Shown here one piece after another: positions 21,863 to 34,099 of a DNA stretch of 64,000 bases. Both the position numbers and the translations under genes were made by a program. Position 1 is the stretch's first letter; every line of letters begins with the position of its first letter. The stretch spans positions 335,473 through 399,472 of the forward strand of contig NW_004955502.1 in the NCBI RefSeq assembly GCF_000276665.1, in the 5' to 3' direction. Source of the stretch: Chinchilla lanigera (lineage: Eukaryota > Chordata > Mammalia > Rodentia > Chinchillidae). A model generated the notes under the pieces. That model saw only the letters and a program-made list of their open reading frames with translations, searched no databases and had not been told where the DNA came from.

Positions 21863-22640
21863 ATGCTGTCCTAGGGCCTTTAAATAAATCCCTGAATCAA
21901 GTTAGAACAGCATTTGTGACGTTCTCAACCTTACCAGTTTCGTTCTTTGAAACAGACACGTGAGTTAATTTTGCTTTAAGTTTTTCCACTTGAAAGTGCT
22001 TGTAAGAAAAGTGCCTCTGCAGCAGCTTCAAGACAGTAATGAAACACTTTGACCATCTTGATATTCAGTATTTGTTATTTTGAAATTGATATATAACTAC
22101 TCCCGTGATTTAATATCAGGAAGGATAATCCCCCTCTTCAGATACTCTTCTGTATTCATCAGTGCAAGGAAAGAAAGGAAATAACCCCTTTATTTCTCCT
22201 GTGCTTTAGCTGCCTGAAGCTTGCAGTCATTTAGTGCAAGCTTACTTGAGGCTTCTGGTTGATCATTTTGTTTTCATCTGTGTGGCCTTCCAATGATGAG
22301 CCATCTCATCTTTTTTTTTTCTTGAAACAGGTTAGACATAAATAAATACATATAACAGTTAAAACTATACCTATTATAATATTCAAAGCACCTTTAGGCA
22401 TAGTATTGTATGTTCCTTACTGATTAACACAAAATGTAGAAAGGGCCAAAGTTGACATCCGTTAGGGGAAATGCATATGCTATGGTAATTTGGGGAAGGT
22501 ACTTATCTTAAATATGAAATAATTTTTCATATAAATGCATATCATTCACATGTCCCCAGGCCTCTGTCTATAATCCACCTTGAAATTCTGTTGACGAAAA
22601 TCTGTTTTGCACATATTTAATTTATTTGTGCTGCTTTTTA

Positions 22641-22752
22641 TTTTATTTTTTATTTTTTTAATTTTTGGTTTTTCTCCAGTACCAGGAACCGAACTCACGA
22701 CCTTGTGCTTGCCAGGCAGGCGCTTTTGCCGCTGAGCTAAATCCCCAGCCCC
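22641..22752 (-). repeat. ID-type SINE, young
   Basis: Reversed ID copy: a long T-rich tail (22,641-22,670), 'agtaccaggaaccgaactc', then 'gccgctgagctaaatcccc'. It has a perfect 15-bp target duplication, ttgtgctgcttttta, at 22626-22640 and 22753-22767. Confidence 0.95.
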
Positions 22753-23144
22753 TTGTGCTGCTTTTTAATAATCAGACCTTTGAAACTTGGGAATGACAGT
22801 AATACACTGTTTTGCTAAGAGTAAGTGAACAGTTAATAATTCAGGCAAGGACTAACATAGGCATATAAAATGTCTTGGTCCTGTTTTGAGTAAGCTTGTT
22901 GCAGAGATGTATTTTTTTTTCTGTAATAACCTAGTGGAATTTAATTTATAAACACCATATTGTGCACAATACCTGAGAAAGGATATAAACAATGAAACTC
23001 CTGGACCCTTACTTTAGTGTTGTTTTCTGATGATTCTTAAAAGTGATTCCATCTAATAAAAGAGATCATTTAACTATCTCTATGTTTACACTGTTTTACA
23101 GAGTCATTGAAATGAGTCCCTGCACTCACTGTACCATTTACTGT

Positions 23145-23170
23145 GTCGATACCAGTATTATGGTATCGAC
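23145..23170. other. Perfect 10-bp hairpin with CpG in each arm
   Basis: gtcgatacca, loop gtatta, tggtatcgac. All ten pairs match. It lies in otherwise unique AT-rich DNA. Confidence 0.9.
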
Positions 23171-23913
23171 CCCACTGTTCAACAAGCAGAGAGTAAATAC
23201 ATGAGCACATACATGCTTCCTGGTCATTACATTATTGTGTTCTTTTAGCTAACACAAATACTATAATTTGGGGGAATATTCAACTTATAGAACATTTTTC
23301 TAACTCAGAGGGAAAGTGCTTCCCACGACTCTTTTTGCTTACCTAAAGTTTGTCATGGAAACAGTTTTGGTGAGAGTGACAAAATCCTGTTGTTTGACAA
23401 CAGGGTTGTAGTAGGCTCCCCTGACAGGGACTGTTTGTTGTTTACTATCTGTGTCTCTTCCTAGAACAGTGGGAGAGGCAGAGAAGTGGCGTCACATCTG
23501 TTATTTTGCAATTTACTATAGGTCTAGAAACACTTTCAAAAATATAAAGTACTTATTTCAAAACTATGCTTCTTTAGGAAACAAATAATCTTGATGGCTA
23601 ATGGTGATTTAGGAAACTCAGTTATGGCGTTTAACCATCTGTCCTTACCCTCTTTACAGGTGTTACACCATTCTGATGTAAGGTAATTAGCTACTTTGGT
23701 GCATTTGTACACAAAAAGACACCGCCTCTTCCTTGCTGACACTGGAGTTTCTGAGAGTTAAACTGGGGAAGAAAATGGAATTTAACTTGATTTTTAAAAC
23801 ATGATGCAGACTCACTTTATATTAGAATATGATAAACCTGACATTATTTTCTGTGCTATATTAAAAATTATTTTCTGCTTTTTCTTTTCTTTTTCAGTTT
23901 TAAAATTCCTTGT

Positions 23914-24079
23914 TGCTGGGCATGGTGGCTCACACCTATAATCCCAGCACTCGGGAGGCTGAGGCAGGAGGATCGTTGTGAGTTTGAGACCAGTCTGGGC
24001 TACAAAGTGAGCTCAAAGCCAGCCTGAACTGCATAGCAAGACCCTGTCTCAAAAAGACAAAAATAAAATAAAATAAAAT
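23914..24079 (+). repeat. B1-type SINE, well preserved
   Basis: Forward copy with 'gctgggcatggtggctcaca', 'cagcactcgggaggctgagg', duplicated 'gggctacaaagtgagctc' / 'cagcctgaactgcatag' blocks, 'ccctgtctcaaaaagac' and an (AAAAT)n tail. The flanks aaaattccttgt and aaaatttcttgt form a target duplication with one difference. Confidence 0.95.
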
Positions 24080-24705
24080 AAAATTTCTTGTCTGTACCGT
24101 GTATTCCCTATAACACAAAAGCTAGTTAAACAGTTTCAGTCACCTATTTACAAGGCAAGAGCTCAAAAAGCATAGTACCTTATCACAAGTCATATTAATA
24201 GGGAAATGGCTCACACAGGTATGGGTTTATTGATGTGAAAAATTAATGAAAAGATTCTCAGATGCCTATTTTCACCTTTACTGTTTTACACTTTTCCCAA
24301 GTTCTTAGCAATATTAATTGATAACCCTCCTGAAGGCTGAGGTAAACATGTCTCAACATTTATAAATCAGAATCACATAAACATCAAAGGGGAAAATACT
24401 CCCACTTGTAAAACCAAGCAAGATGGACCATCAAAAGAATTCACACAGGCCAGAAAGCACTAATGTATCATCAGAGCATAATGATGTAAAAGACCCAGTG
24501 GTTAATTTTTTTTGGCAACTATCAAGTGACTTGCTGATTTATCTGAAGTTTTAAAATATCCTGAATTTAGGGTTGAGGCCCCTTAATAGACTACAGGTAC
24601 ATGGCACATTGAATCCCACAGGCTTGTACAATTACAGGATAGAAATGATTATCTACTGGGTTTAATGCATTGAAGGTTTACTTCAAGTCTATTTATTGTA
24701 ATGAA

Positions 24706-24799
24706 TTTTTTTTTTTTTTTCTGGTACCGGGAATCGAACTCACGACCTCGTGCTTGCCAAGCAGGCGTTGTGCTGCTGAGCTAAATCCTCAGCCTCTGC
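24706..24799 (-). repeat. ID-type SINE
   Basis: Reversed: poly(T), 'ctggtaccgggaatcgaac', 'gctgagctaaatcctcagc'. Target duplication tgtaatgaa at 24697-24705 and 24800-24808. Confidence 0.93.
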
Positions 24800-25551
24800 T
24801 GTAATGAAGTTATGTGACAAGTGTTTAATATGAACAAAATGTATCTGCATGATATATTAATGATCATTTTCAGGAGGTAACCATCTATTTATAATGCTTT
24901 CTATGTGTCTTATTTGTTTGCAAGTTAAATGTAATAATTGAAGGTTAAATTGATTTAGAACTATCGCGCATGAATGTTTAATGGCGTAAATGAATTTTAG
25001 TTAAACTGATCTGTATTTCCTTTTCATGGCCTACATTTTAATTCAGTGGAATCATACAGTGGACTATAACTGAGTCACAAAGAAGGAAACAAGCTTGTGC
25101 CAAGTGTAGGCGACCAACTTGGCATACACAGCATTGTTACCCAGTGAGTGGAAAGTCAGTTCCAGTAAGTCAGTTCCCTCACCTGGTGGAAAAAGACACC
25201 ACCCAACTCCACAGCCCGTGCGTCCACTTGTGAAATCCAAACATCTAGGAAAAGAGGAAATATTTTTGAAATTCAAAACCTGACCTGACCTTATCTATCC
25301 ACAAGTTATTAGCAGTGAAAACTACTGAATACTGTGTGACTTTTTATAATCTTGATTTAGCTGCCTTAGTGAGAATATTCATCTGGTTCACTGCAGAACT
25401 AGTGTATTTGATAATGAGAAGCTTCCTAGTTCCTAATATACATATGGCATGTTCCCCTGCTTTCTTTCTAAAATCTAGATGACATTGAATTCCAAAGCTT
25501 TTGGTCCTCAATGGTTACTTTTCTTTGAACTGAAATCTAATTTTCTTTTCC

Positions 25552-25696
25552 TGTGGTACTGGGGATTGAATCTGAGGCCTTTACACTGAATTACATCCCC
25601 AGAAATTTTTCTGAGACAAGTTCTTGTTAAGTGAATAAATTGCTTCAGCCTCCCAGTGTGCTGGGATTACAGGCAAGGGCCACTATGCCCAACTTG
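25552..25696 (-). repeat. B1/ID composite SINE
   Basis: Reversed: ID-like half 'gtactggggattgaatctg' to 'aattacatccccaga', then B1-like half ending 'gtgctgggattacaggcaag'. Confidence 0.78.
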
Positions 25697-25780
25697 TATT
25701 TTAATACTGACTCTTTTTCTACCCTTTTTTTGAACTTTACTGATATATTCATACATCATTATTACAATTTTTGGTGCTAT

Positions 25781-25940
25781 TTTTTGTTTTGTTTTGTTTT
25801 TTTGAGACAGGGTCTTGCTGTGTAGTTCAGGCTGGCCTTAAACTAACTATGTAGCCCAGGCTGGCCTTAAACTTGTGATGATCCCTCTGCCCCAGCCTCT
25901 GAAGTGCTGGGATGATTGGCATGCACCACGACACCTGACT
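25781..25940 (-). repeat. B1-type SINE
   Basis: Reversed: (TTTTG)n tail, 'ttgagacagggtcttgctg', duplicated 'tagttcaggctggcc' / 'tagcccaggctggcc' blocks and 'gaagtgctgggatgattgg'. Confidence 0.92.
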
Positions 25941-27159
25941 ATTATTGCAAATACTAAGGCCAAAATTCTGCTTGTGTCCTCTGGTTTTTGTACATCATGG
26001 AACCTGAACTGCTTGCTGCAGGAGCCTCATACAGATTTAAAGCAGTGTAGTCAGATTCTGGTTGAGCTGCTCTGAAATGTGTGAAGCTTACAAGACTTTG
26101 CAGCAGCCCCCCTCAAAAAAAAAAGCACAACAAAATACAACATAACAGAGCGAAGCAAAGGAGAGCCAAACAGAACCAAAGGGTCCCTGAAAGTGGATGA
26201 TGGTCCTTGTTCTCTCTGCTGTTGGAATTCATTGTGTATTCTTCTTTGCCTTGTTGACTCCCCCGTTGGTGAACATTAGTCATTGTAAACCTGATCCTTA
26301 CCTTTTTTTGCCAGCACCTGAAGAAACTTAGGCTGTGAATTTAGGCATCAGTAACCAGAAAAGTAAAGAAAATCAACAGAATTGATATTGTGCTTATTAC
26401 CGTAGAGAAAGTGAAATAGCAATCCAAGATGTACTGGCAGCAGTAGAGTTATGGAAAAGAAATGAAAGCATTTCACATAAACAGTATTGCCAGTGGATAC
26501 CTTTAAAAACTATCAATTGCATCAGTAGAGACATAAGCGTATGATTGGGATTGGAGGGAGGCTGCCCCGTAATTTTCAAGTTTCCATCAGTATCTGTGAC
26601 ACATTGTAGAATTTTAAGCAATCCTTAACAATGTGTGATGAAAAAATTGTATGTATTATGTACATAATAACTTCATATAGATATATAAACACAATAGTCC
26701 TTGTTTTGAGGTTTTAGAATTTATTTCCCTTCCAAAATTGTTTATTTTGTCCATAGTGCTATTTGGTATATGGGACTGTCGTCACACAATCCTTCCCCAT
26801 TCAAAGGGTTTTTCTTTAGAGGATCAGGATATCACATGTACGTACCTTTATTTTCCATTTTAAATTTCCCATTAAAATTTAGAGTCCTTCAGACTGAGAA
26901 CATTGAGCAACACTTAGTGTAGGAAAATATCTGGTTACCATGGGGATTAGGAGCTATTCCAGGTCTGTTTGACCTCTTTTCTTGACTGCAGGTAATTTAT
27001 TCCAATAATATCAAAAGTTGCTTCCTAGGAGAGGGTCCATTTCTTGACACGTGTGTTTAGAATTCTTCAATGCCACTGGTCCAAAAGGTGAGATTTTCCA
27101 GATTTATCCTTCTGAATATTCAGCCCATAATATCTTCTTGTGTAATAGTAATGGCATCA

Positions 27160-27295
27160 CTTTCTGCACACTTACTATAATGCTGGCACATGGTTTCATG
27201 TGATTCTGAAAACCCTTGGTGGTAGTACTGTCAGGTAGGATTATGTCTGATAAAGAGAGAATTAAGCCCTCCAAAACAGTTGCTTCTGCTGGTAG
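27160..27295 (-). repeat. MIR-like fragment
   Basis: 'acttactataatgctggcac', 'catgtgattctgaaaaccc', 'tggtagtactgtcaggtagg' resemble the reversed MIR core (Tcatttaatcctcacaacaa / gaggtaggta). Strongly decayed. Confidence 0.45.
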
Positions 27296-27499
27296 TTTAT
27301 TTCTCTTTTCTGTTCAAGAAGTCCAGAAGACTTAGTTCAAACTTGATGTGATGGGGTAGCAGAGATTCATTATCTCTCTGATACCCCTGGACTTCCCAAG
27401 GTTACCTCATGCGCAAAGGAAGGGGCTGGGGCTCCTGCCATCATGTCCACATTCTAAACAGAGGAAGTACACTTCCCAAAAGCAACACATACCTTTCTC

Positions 27500-28000
27500 A
27501 CATATAGCCCTGACTTACGTGCATGGCCACATCTACCAGTAAATCTTCTTCCTTCCCCAGTCATTTGCTGGAGAACTTGAGGCAGAAGTGTACAGTATTA
27601 GCTTTCTTGTGCTGGCACACAACACTCAACAGCCACAACTTACAGGAGGAGACGTTTAGTCTGCTCTTGGTCTTGTGGGCTGGCTCAAGGAGGAGCTTTA
27701 TGTCCTGGCATAGAGGCACGGGGTGCAGAGCTGCTTAGTTCATGGCGAGGAAGCAGAGCCCACCAGAGAGCTACAGCAGGAGATGCCAGGGGCCTGACCT
27801 GCGCCCCAAGACCACGCCTCCCCAGTGTACCTAGACAGTTGCAGCAGTGCGCTCCCCACACCCCGGGGGACCCCAAAGCTGAGCAAACTCCACCCTGACT
27901 GCCACCAGAGTTGCACCGATGTACTGAGGGGCCAGAGCCAGGGTGCAAACCTCTGCTGGGAAAACTGCGGAGCTTTTAAGCTTTGTGTTGAAGTGCTTCT
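27500..28000. other. GC-richer patch, origin unclear
   Basis: Local GC content rises (for example 27,740-27,970, with 'cacaccccgggggacccc'). Open frames on both strands lack a known domain. The texture, 'gcttttaagctttgtgttg' followed by 'aagtgcttctac', suggests the end of an old retroelement, but I cannot name a family. Confidence 0.3.
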
Positions 28001-28561
28001 ACTTTAAAACAGCTTCTTGACTTTATTCTGTCTCAACTTCTAAATTGGTAGAAAGGAAAAACCTTTTTGGCGAAGTTACTAGGTCAGTCTGTTCAAACAA
28101 TGAAATCCTTTATTTTGCCAAGCGTTCTTGGCAAAGGACATGGTACCGGTATCAACTTGTGCAACGAAGCCTTTACTTCTGCTGACCTTTCGGATACGTA
28201 GATTCACAGAATTTAGTGACAGGCTTAGAAAATTGGCTGGCAGGCAGATTAAGGTCTTATTTTCAGTCTTCTGCTTGTTCAGGTTTGCAACAGGTTTAAA
28301 CTTCATTGAAATATGCTTTGCTGTGCGACTCATAGTTTAGATCTTCAGTAATATAATAAAGGGACAAGGTTTTCAATAAGACCCATACGAATACATAGAC
28401 AGGAACAATCTACTATAGGAAAACCCACAGAAATACTATGATTTGTTTCTTTTAAAGATATGTTTTTAAGATAAGGATAGAACATCTAAAAAATGTCAGA
28501 CTATACTATTTGTAAGTTATTTGAAAGTTATTCTAGTTGATTAACCTGTGCTTCTCTAATA

Positions 28562-28673
28562 TCCTATATTATTATATCTAATATTATATAATCTTAGATA
28601 TATTAGATATAATATTAATATATAATATTACAATAGTATGTATTAGGTATTATATATCTAATATTATATAACA
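28562..28673. repeat. AT-rich tract with internal inverted repeats
   Basis: About 110 bp of nearly pure A/T. The words 'atattatatctaatattat' and 'agatatattagatataat' recur in both orientations, so the tract can fold on itself. No expanded simple unit. Confidence 0.85.
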
Positions 28674-29639
28674 AACTATGAACATGGACATTCCTCTTTT
28701 CTTCCCTTTATTTCTCCTTTTCTCTTCCCTGTCCACAAATCTCATTTTCCTTCTTTCCTTAGCTTCAGTTTTGTCCCCACCTTGTCTCTGCATATTTTTT
28801 GTGGGCTTTTAATCTTTCACAGGCAGGCTCAGTTCTTCGATTTCTAGTAACAAGGGGGAAAGTGTGACTGTGAATGAATAACTCAACAGAAAAGTAAACA
28901 CCCTGCCTCATAACATCTCGCAGATTTAGGTTGCTTTGTCCCTTAAAACTTTCAGCCTCTTAGACACAGCCTCTGTAAATTAATCCATACTTTTCATTAA
29001 CATGATGGAGATAAATGGTAGACATCAGTTATTTTCAACAAGTCCTTCACTGACCTAACCTGGTAGTCCTGGGGACTCTGTGTGACTAGGAACAAGTTTA
29101 ACAATTTGATGTTTTTTTTTTAGAAGTCAATAGACAACTTCACCGCTGTGACAATTTACAGGAAAAACCCTTCTGAATGAAGAAACCTGATAAGAAAGGA
29201 GGGAAGGAGGGTCACAGCAGGGGCCAAGGGTCAGAGATTCCAGCTTATCTGCCGAGCATCTTTAGTTCTTTGTAAACATTAAGCAAGAACAAGGCCAGAG
29301 AGGAGATTAAAGGATGCAGGCAATGATTAGCCTTTAATGGATCTTTCACTGGCCCTTTTAGTTGTTACTATACTCACATAAGAAATAAATCAATGCATAT
29401 TCTTCATTAAAAACTATTAGAATAAGGCAACCCCCTCCCACCATTTCCCACTAATTCTTGCTGGGAGTATCTTCAGAGTTTTCTGACCATACACTTTATT
29501 TAAATAAGTTACAAGTAAAACACAAAATTCAAGAATTTCAAATATTCTAGCCTGGAGGTCAAAATCTTAGACAGTAGAGGCAGATGACAGAGGTATACAC
29601 ATTACTTTGCCTGAGTAAGCTCAGTAGGTTTTTCTTAAT

Positions 29640-29925
29640 CTCTCAGTGCCTCAGTTTCTTTTGATGGTATATTTGGTGATAAACTGAGTGCTTCACACAG
29701 ATTATTTCATTTAACTTTTGCAACAGCGTTGTCGAGAAACTGTTGCTGTTTGTCCAAATCAAAGTTGAGAAAGTTGTGCTAAAAATCTAAATAATTCCCT
29801 ATCTAGTAAGCAGCAGAGCTTGGGAGTAATTGTAGCACTTAATGCATACATTTGTCATGAGAACTAAATAAGAAAGATGTGTGTAAGGCTACTGGTAAAG
29901 TACTCTGCACATAATAGACATCAAT
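29640..29925. repeat. Two MIR-like fragments
   Basis: The first half (29,680-29,830) reads like a reversed MIR: 'cacacagattatttcattta', 'cttttgcaacagcgttgtcg', 'agtaagcagcagagcttggg'. The second (29,840-29,925) resembles the forward MIR 3' half: 'gagaactaaataagaaagat', 'gtactctgcacataatagac'. Both diverged. Confidence 0.5.
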
Positions 29926-30773
29926 GGTTTAATTTAGACATTAATGGTTTAATTTCAAGTGGATTCTCACAGTGTGGTTCTGAGAATTTGAAATCACTGC
30001 CTGGGCATTTGAAAAAAAATTTTGCTAGAGTTTGCAGTTTACTGAGATGTCTCGAATCATAAACCCTAAATATAATATTTTAGAACTTTTTCTGAAGCAT
30101 AGTTTATTATTCTGTGGTTTTGAGTTTATCCCTGAGAATCAAAAATTAAAATATTTTTACTATAATAGTATATGATTTTTTTTCTTATGTTTCCTACTGA
30201 TAGACAGAGTTGTCTGAATCTGTAGGTAAGGATTGGGATTTGTAGCCATTTATGGTCATACATGTTAAAGACAGGTAAAGCCCACATACCACTGATGATG
30301 TTCTTGGCTGTAACTAAACAACAGAACTGATTAGCCTGTAAAGAAAGCTATTTTATCACATGGTAAGGACTATGGAGATCTTCCTGCTCCAGGATTGGTT
30401 ATTTGACCACATCGCTGAGGACCCAAGTTCTCACTTTTCTCTGCACCCATGCTTGGTCTGCTAGTGGAGTCTTCAGATTTCCTTCTTTATTATTTCAAGG
30501 TGGCTGCTGCCCATTTGGACAGAATGTGAACATCTGGAAAGAGGTTCCTCTCCTTCCATGTGTTACCGTCTCTTAGTGACTAAGGCCTTTTCCTGAAGTC
30601 TTCCTCAGAATTGGCACTCTTGGCCACAGTTGCTTCTCATGGTGTGACACCATACTGATTTGCTCAGATCAATCAAAGGTGAGCTTTCTGGGATTCCGGA
30701 GAAGTCTATCCTCCTTTGGGTAACATATCAAGGATAAACAAGACTGAGATTTTGTTATCAATAAAAAGCAGCG

Positions 30774-31174
30774 TGTTATGATTATGTGAGGATGTCCCCC
30801 AAAGCCTCATGGGTTCATAGGTGGGGCTTTTTCAGAGTTGGCTGGCTCTACGGTGTGTGATGCAGGGATTGATTTGTGGTGCAATGCTAGGGTTAAGGAC
30901 GCTAGGATTAAGGGTGTGAGTTCTACCCTCCCTGAGTAGCCTGGATGAGATATAAGGGATACAAAGAGCTGTGGCTGTCCCTTGCTTGCTTTGCTACCTT
31001 CTATCACCATGAACCTTTTCTCCTTTGTGATGCCTATTTGCCATGCCACCCTACCTGGGAGCCAGCTGGTTGTGGATTGAAACCTCTACAAACTGTGAGC
31101 TAAATAAACCTCTCCTCCTTTAACTTGGGTGTCGGGTATTTTGTCCCATCAGCCAGAGAAAAGTAACAAAGACA
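30774..31174 (+). mobile_element. Solo LTR, MaLR-like
   Basis: A 401-bp LTR from TGTTATGA to AAAGACA. Internal blocks include 'gatgtcccccaaagcctcat', 'ggtggggctttttcagag', 'gagctaaataaacctctcct' and 'cgggtattttgtccc'. Flanking pentamers do not match. It is of the same subfamily as the copy at 15,475. An 80-codon minus-strand frame in it is incidental. Confidence 0.78.
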
Positions 31175-31309
31175 CAATACAAGGGAAATAAAGTTCTGAT
31201 TGCATATTTTTTTTCTAGAAATTATACTCAGAACAAAAATTCATTACAAAATAAAACATTTTTACCACCTACAAGTTTAGATGTGATGTATATTATTTCA
31301 TCTAAAATC

Positions 31310-31620
31310 CATTCATTCTTTAGTCTTTTAACAAATATGCTTTGACTGTTATATGTCAGACATTGTTCTTTTTTGATACACACTTTTTGGCACATTTTTT
31401 GATCTTTTTTAAAATTTATTTTTATTTTAAAGAGAATAAAAAATAATAAAAAACATTAGAAATGATACAGAACTTCACAAAACAAGAGGATAGGAATTCA
31501 ACAATGGTTGTTATATTGCATATTGTCCAGACACTGTTCTTAGTACAAAAGGTAGAGAGAACTGAGTGAGACGGACATGTATCTGGATTCAGAATGCTTT
31601 CAGTATCAAGGGACAGAACA
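31310..31620. repeat. Ancient L2/MIR-age repeat, split by an insertion
   Basis: 'ttttaacaaatatgctttga', 'tatatgtcagacattgttct' on the left and 'agacactgttcttagtac', 'tgagtgagacggacatg' on the right match the order 'caacaaatatttattgagc ... caggcactgttctaggcac'. The two halves are separated by the retro-insertion at 31,371-31,527. Confidence 0.5.
31371..31527 (-). mobile_element. Short retro-inserted repeat (L1-tail-like), copy A
   Basis: A 157-bp insertion bounded by cagacattgttctt (31357-31370) and cagacactgttctt (31528-31541), a 14-bp target duplication with one difference. Its left end is T-rich, so the element runs on the minus strand. Its core ('cattagaaatgatacagaac', 'gataggaattcaacaatggt') is shared with 41,629-41,803. 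It may be the 3' end of an L1 subfamily; I cannot confirm that. Confidence 0.65.
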
Positions 31621-31999
31621 GGCAACCAATAGAGACATTTAACCTTACCCAGCGGAGAGACCTAGTTTAACACCTCTAACATGTTGTCAAGGATCTAGTT
31701 CCTTTCTTCTCTGTGTCATTAACATGCTGGTTTTTCCTTTACCTTGTCATTTTATGGTCTAATACCTTCAAATATGTCACCTGATTTCAAACCAGGAAGA
31801 AATGGAAAAGGAAACTCATTTCTTATTCTGATCCTTTTCAAAGAGATTGAAAAGGTCCAAAAGCCACTTCGCAGATTTCTAGGACGTCTCCTTGTCAGCA
31901 CTATGTCATACCAGACTCCTCGACAACAAAAGAGTTTGAGAAAGTGATTACCTAACCAAGAGTTAAGGGACTGTGCACACCATTGCCCCAAACAAGTGG

Positions 32000-33290
32000 G
32001 GATTGTGTGTTTAAGGAGAGACACAGATGATAGTGAACCGTACACAATGTCTTCCGTTGTCTCCTTTTTGGAATTAATTCTCTGACTGCTTCATGGAATG
32101 ATAACAAATCAGAAGTAGTTTTCATACTCTAGCCTTCAGAATTAGATAGGAGAAATTGGTACGGTAAGTGCAATCTTGGTGTTTGTCTTTGCATATTCAG
32201 ATAGAAAGGTCATTCGCTTGTACAAGCTTAACCTGAATTTGGGAGGAGGGTTTGGAGCTTCACCTGGGCTTCTCTTGTGGGTAAAAGATGCTGGAGGGAG
32301 GGATGGACTGCAGAACCAGACACTGAAACATTGGCTGACGGTGACTCTGGGGTGGGAGCTGCTGTGAAAACAGTACTGGCTGATTTCCTTATAGAACCAG
32401 CGCTTTTTACGGCCGCCATTGGCTTATTTGTCTACCTGCTCGTCTAAATGTAAGCAGCTTCTTGAGGGAAGAGAACCTATTTCACTTATTTCTGTGTTTC
32501 CAGTACTAAAGATGGTGACTGACAGAAGCATAAATACTCAGAGAGAGCCGAGGCTTGGCATTATCTGCGAGGGAATAAACTGTGAGTTGAAATGTTCCAG
32601 TTGAAATGGAAGGCAGTTGAACAATAGAAAGGTGAGCCCCAAGCCGGACTTCTGAAAAGGGGCACTGTGACTCTTTTCTTTGTTTTTATTTTTGCTTCCC
32701 CGTGGAAGAGTGCCTTTGAAATCATGTGGTATTTGTGCAAATTGCTTGGGTTTACTTGGCACAGAATTGGTGCTAAAGGGCAAATGAGGCTGCATTCAGA
32801 AATAGCCCGTCAAAACAAACATGATTTAGAGCAGGTGCCCCATATATTATACCACTTTTATGGCACTCCGGCAGCAGTGACGTACTTGATTGCGGTCACA
32901 AGCCGCCTTTGTTATCCAATGGAGTCCCGCAGCAGCTCAAGGAGGTGCTGCCTTTGTTTCTTCATTTCTCCCAGAAGTTAAAAAACTGCATTTTCCCAAT
33001 CTTAACTTTTAACAGATGCCTCATTCAACTGTTACTATATTAGAAATTTACACTTCACTGATGATGCCCGACTGCAGTTCTCACACGCTGATGTTTCAGA
33101 GTCCGGGAAGTCTGCTTCGGGAGTCGGGGTCTGCGGGCTCCGGCGGCCTAGGCCACTCCCAGACCTCAGCCAGGTCGGTCAGCGGTTGCTCAGTTTCCGC
33201 ACCTGTAAAACAGGTTGTGTGCCAGGGTCCCTCATGACTGCTTGTACCTCTAAAAGTTTATGATTAGAATGCAACAAATGCCTGTATTTA
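32000..33290. promoter_or_regulatory. Repeat-poor, high-complexity stretch with a CpG cluster (candidate regulatory)
   Basis: Well over 1 kb without recognisable young repeats. It includes a tgacgta CRE-like core (32,879-32,885), a ccaatgg box (32,917-32,923) and a patch at 33,100-33,200 in which CpG is much more frequent than nearby ('gtcggggtctgcgggctccg', 'gcggcctagg'). A MIR-like 'tcagtttccgcacctgtaaa' follows. No exon recognised. Regulatory function is a guess from texture. Confidence 0.25.
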
Positions 33291-33408
33291 TTAGAACTGA
33301 AGAGGGGTAAAGGGTCATATTCACCCTTCAATTCGGTTTATCATCTCATCCTTTAAAATGGAATTTTCATCTTATAAATTATTATATCATACACTGAAGA
33401 AAATGTGA

Positions 33409-33695
33409 CGGGGATGGAGATGTGGCTCACTGGTGGAGGGCTTGCCTAGTTTGCAGGAGACCCTGGCACAAAAAGAAAGTAGGGAGAGGGAGAGCGAGGG
33501 AGAGGGAGAGGGAGAGAGAAGAAGAGAGAGGAAGAAGAAGGAGGAGGAGAAGGAGGAGGAGGAGAGGGAGAGGCTAAAGAGGCTGAACATAGCTGAACAT
33601 GCCTGTAATCCTTGCTTCTTGGGAAGCTGAAGCAATAGGATCACAAGTTCAAGACCAACTTGGACAAATTAGTGAGACCCTTTCTCAAAATTAAT
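33409..33695 (+). repeat. B1/ID composite SINE with GA-rich middle
   Basis: The ID-like half ('gggatggagatgtggctcac', 'ggagggcttgcctagtttgc') has a tail that expanded into a purine tract of ggaga/gaagaa units (33,475-33,575). The B1-like half follows ('acatgcctgtaatccttgc' to 'gtgagaccctttctcaaaa'). Confidence 0.7.
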
Positions 33696-33721
33696 ACATG
33701 GTAGATTTATTTTAATGCCTT

Positions 33722-33889
33722 CTTTTATTTATTTTTTATTTTTATCTTTTTTAGACAAGGTCTCACTGTGCAGTTCAGGCTGCCCTTGAGCTCACTATGT
33801 AGCCCAGGCTGGCCTTGAACTCTCAACGATCCTCCTGCCTCAGACCCCCGAGTGCTGGGATTAGAGGTGTATGCCACCACATCCCGCTT
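33722..33889 (-). repeat. B1-type SINE
   Basis: Reversed: (TTTAT)n tail, 'ttagacaaggtctcactg', duplicated 'cagttcaggctgccc' / 'tagcccaggctggcc' blocks and 'cgagtgctgggattagagg'. Confidence 0.92.
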
Positions 33890-34099
33890 ATTTTTTTTTA
33901 AATATACAACATGCATATACATAATTGGGATCATGCTGCATACAAATTTTGAATCCTTTATTCTATTGAATTGTACATTGTGAGTACCTTGCTATCCAAT
34001 TAAAAATCCTTAAAAATCTTTTCCTTTCTCACAAAATTTCATATTGTTAAATATACATAAATATAAAATCTGCATAAATCTTACCAGTCACGCCAGAAT

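Noticed and set aside
28079..28340. Overlapping frames on both strands (84 and 70 codons)
   Set aside because: Neither translation resembles a known protein; no poly(A) remnant or target duplication seen.
32667..32981. 104-codon plus frame as a possible exon
   Set aside because: No known domain and no flanking splice signals that make a consistent exon; kept only as part of the candidate regulatory patch.
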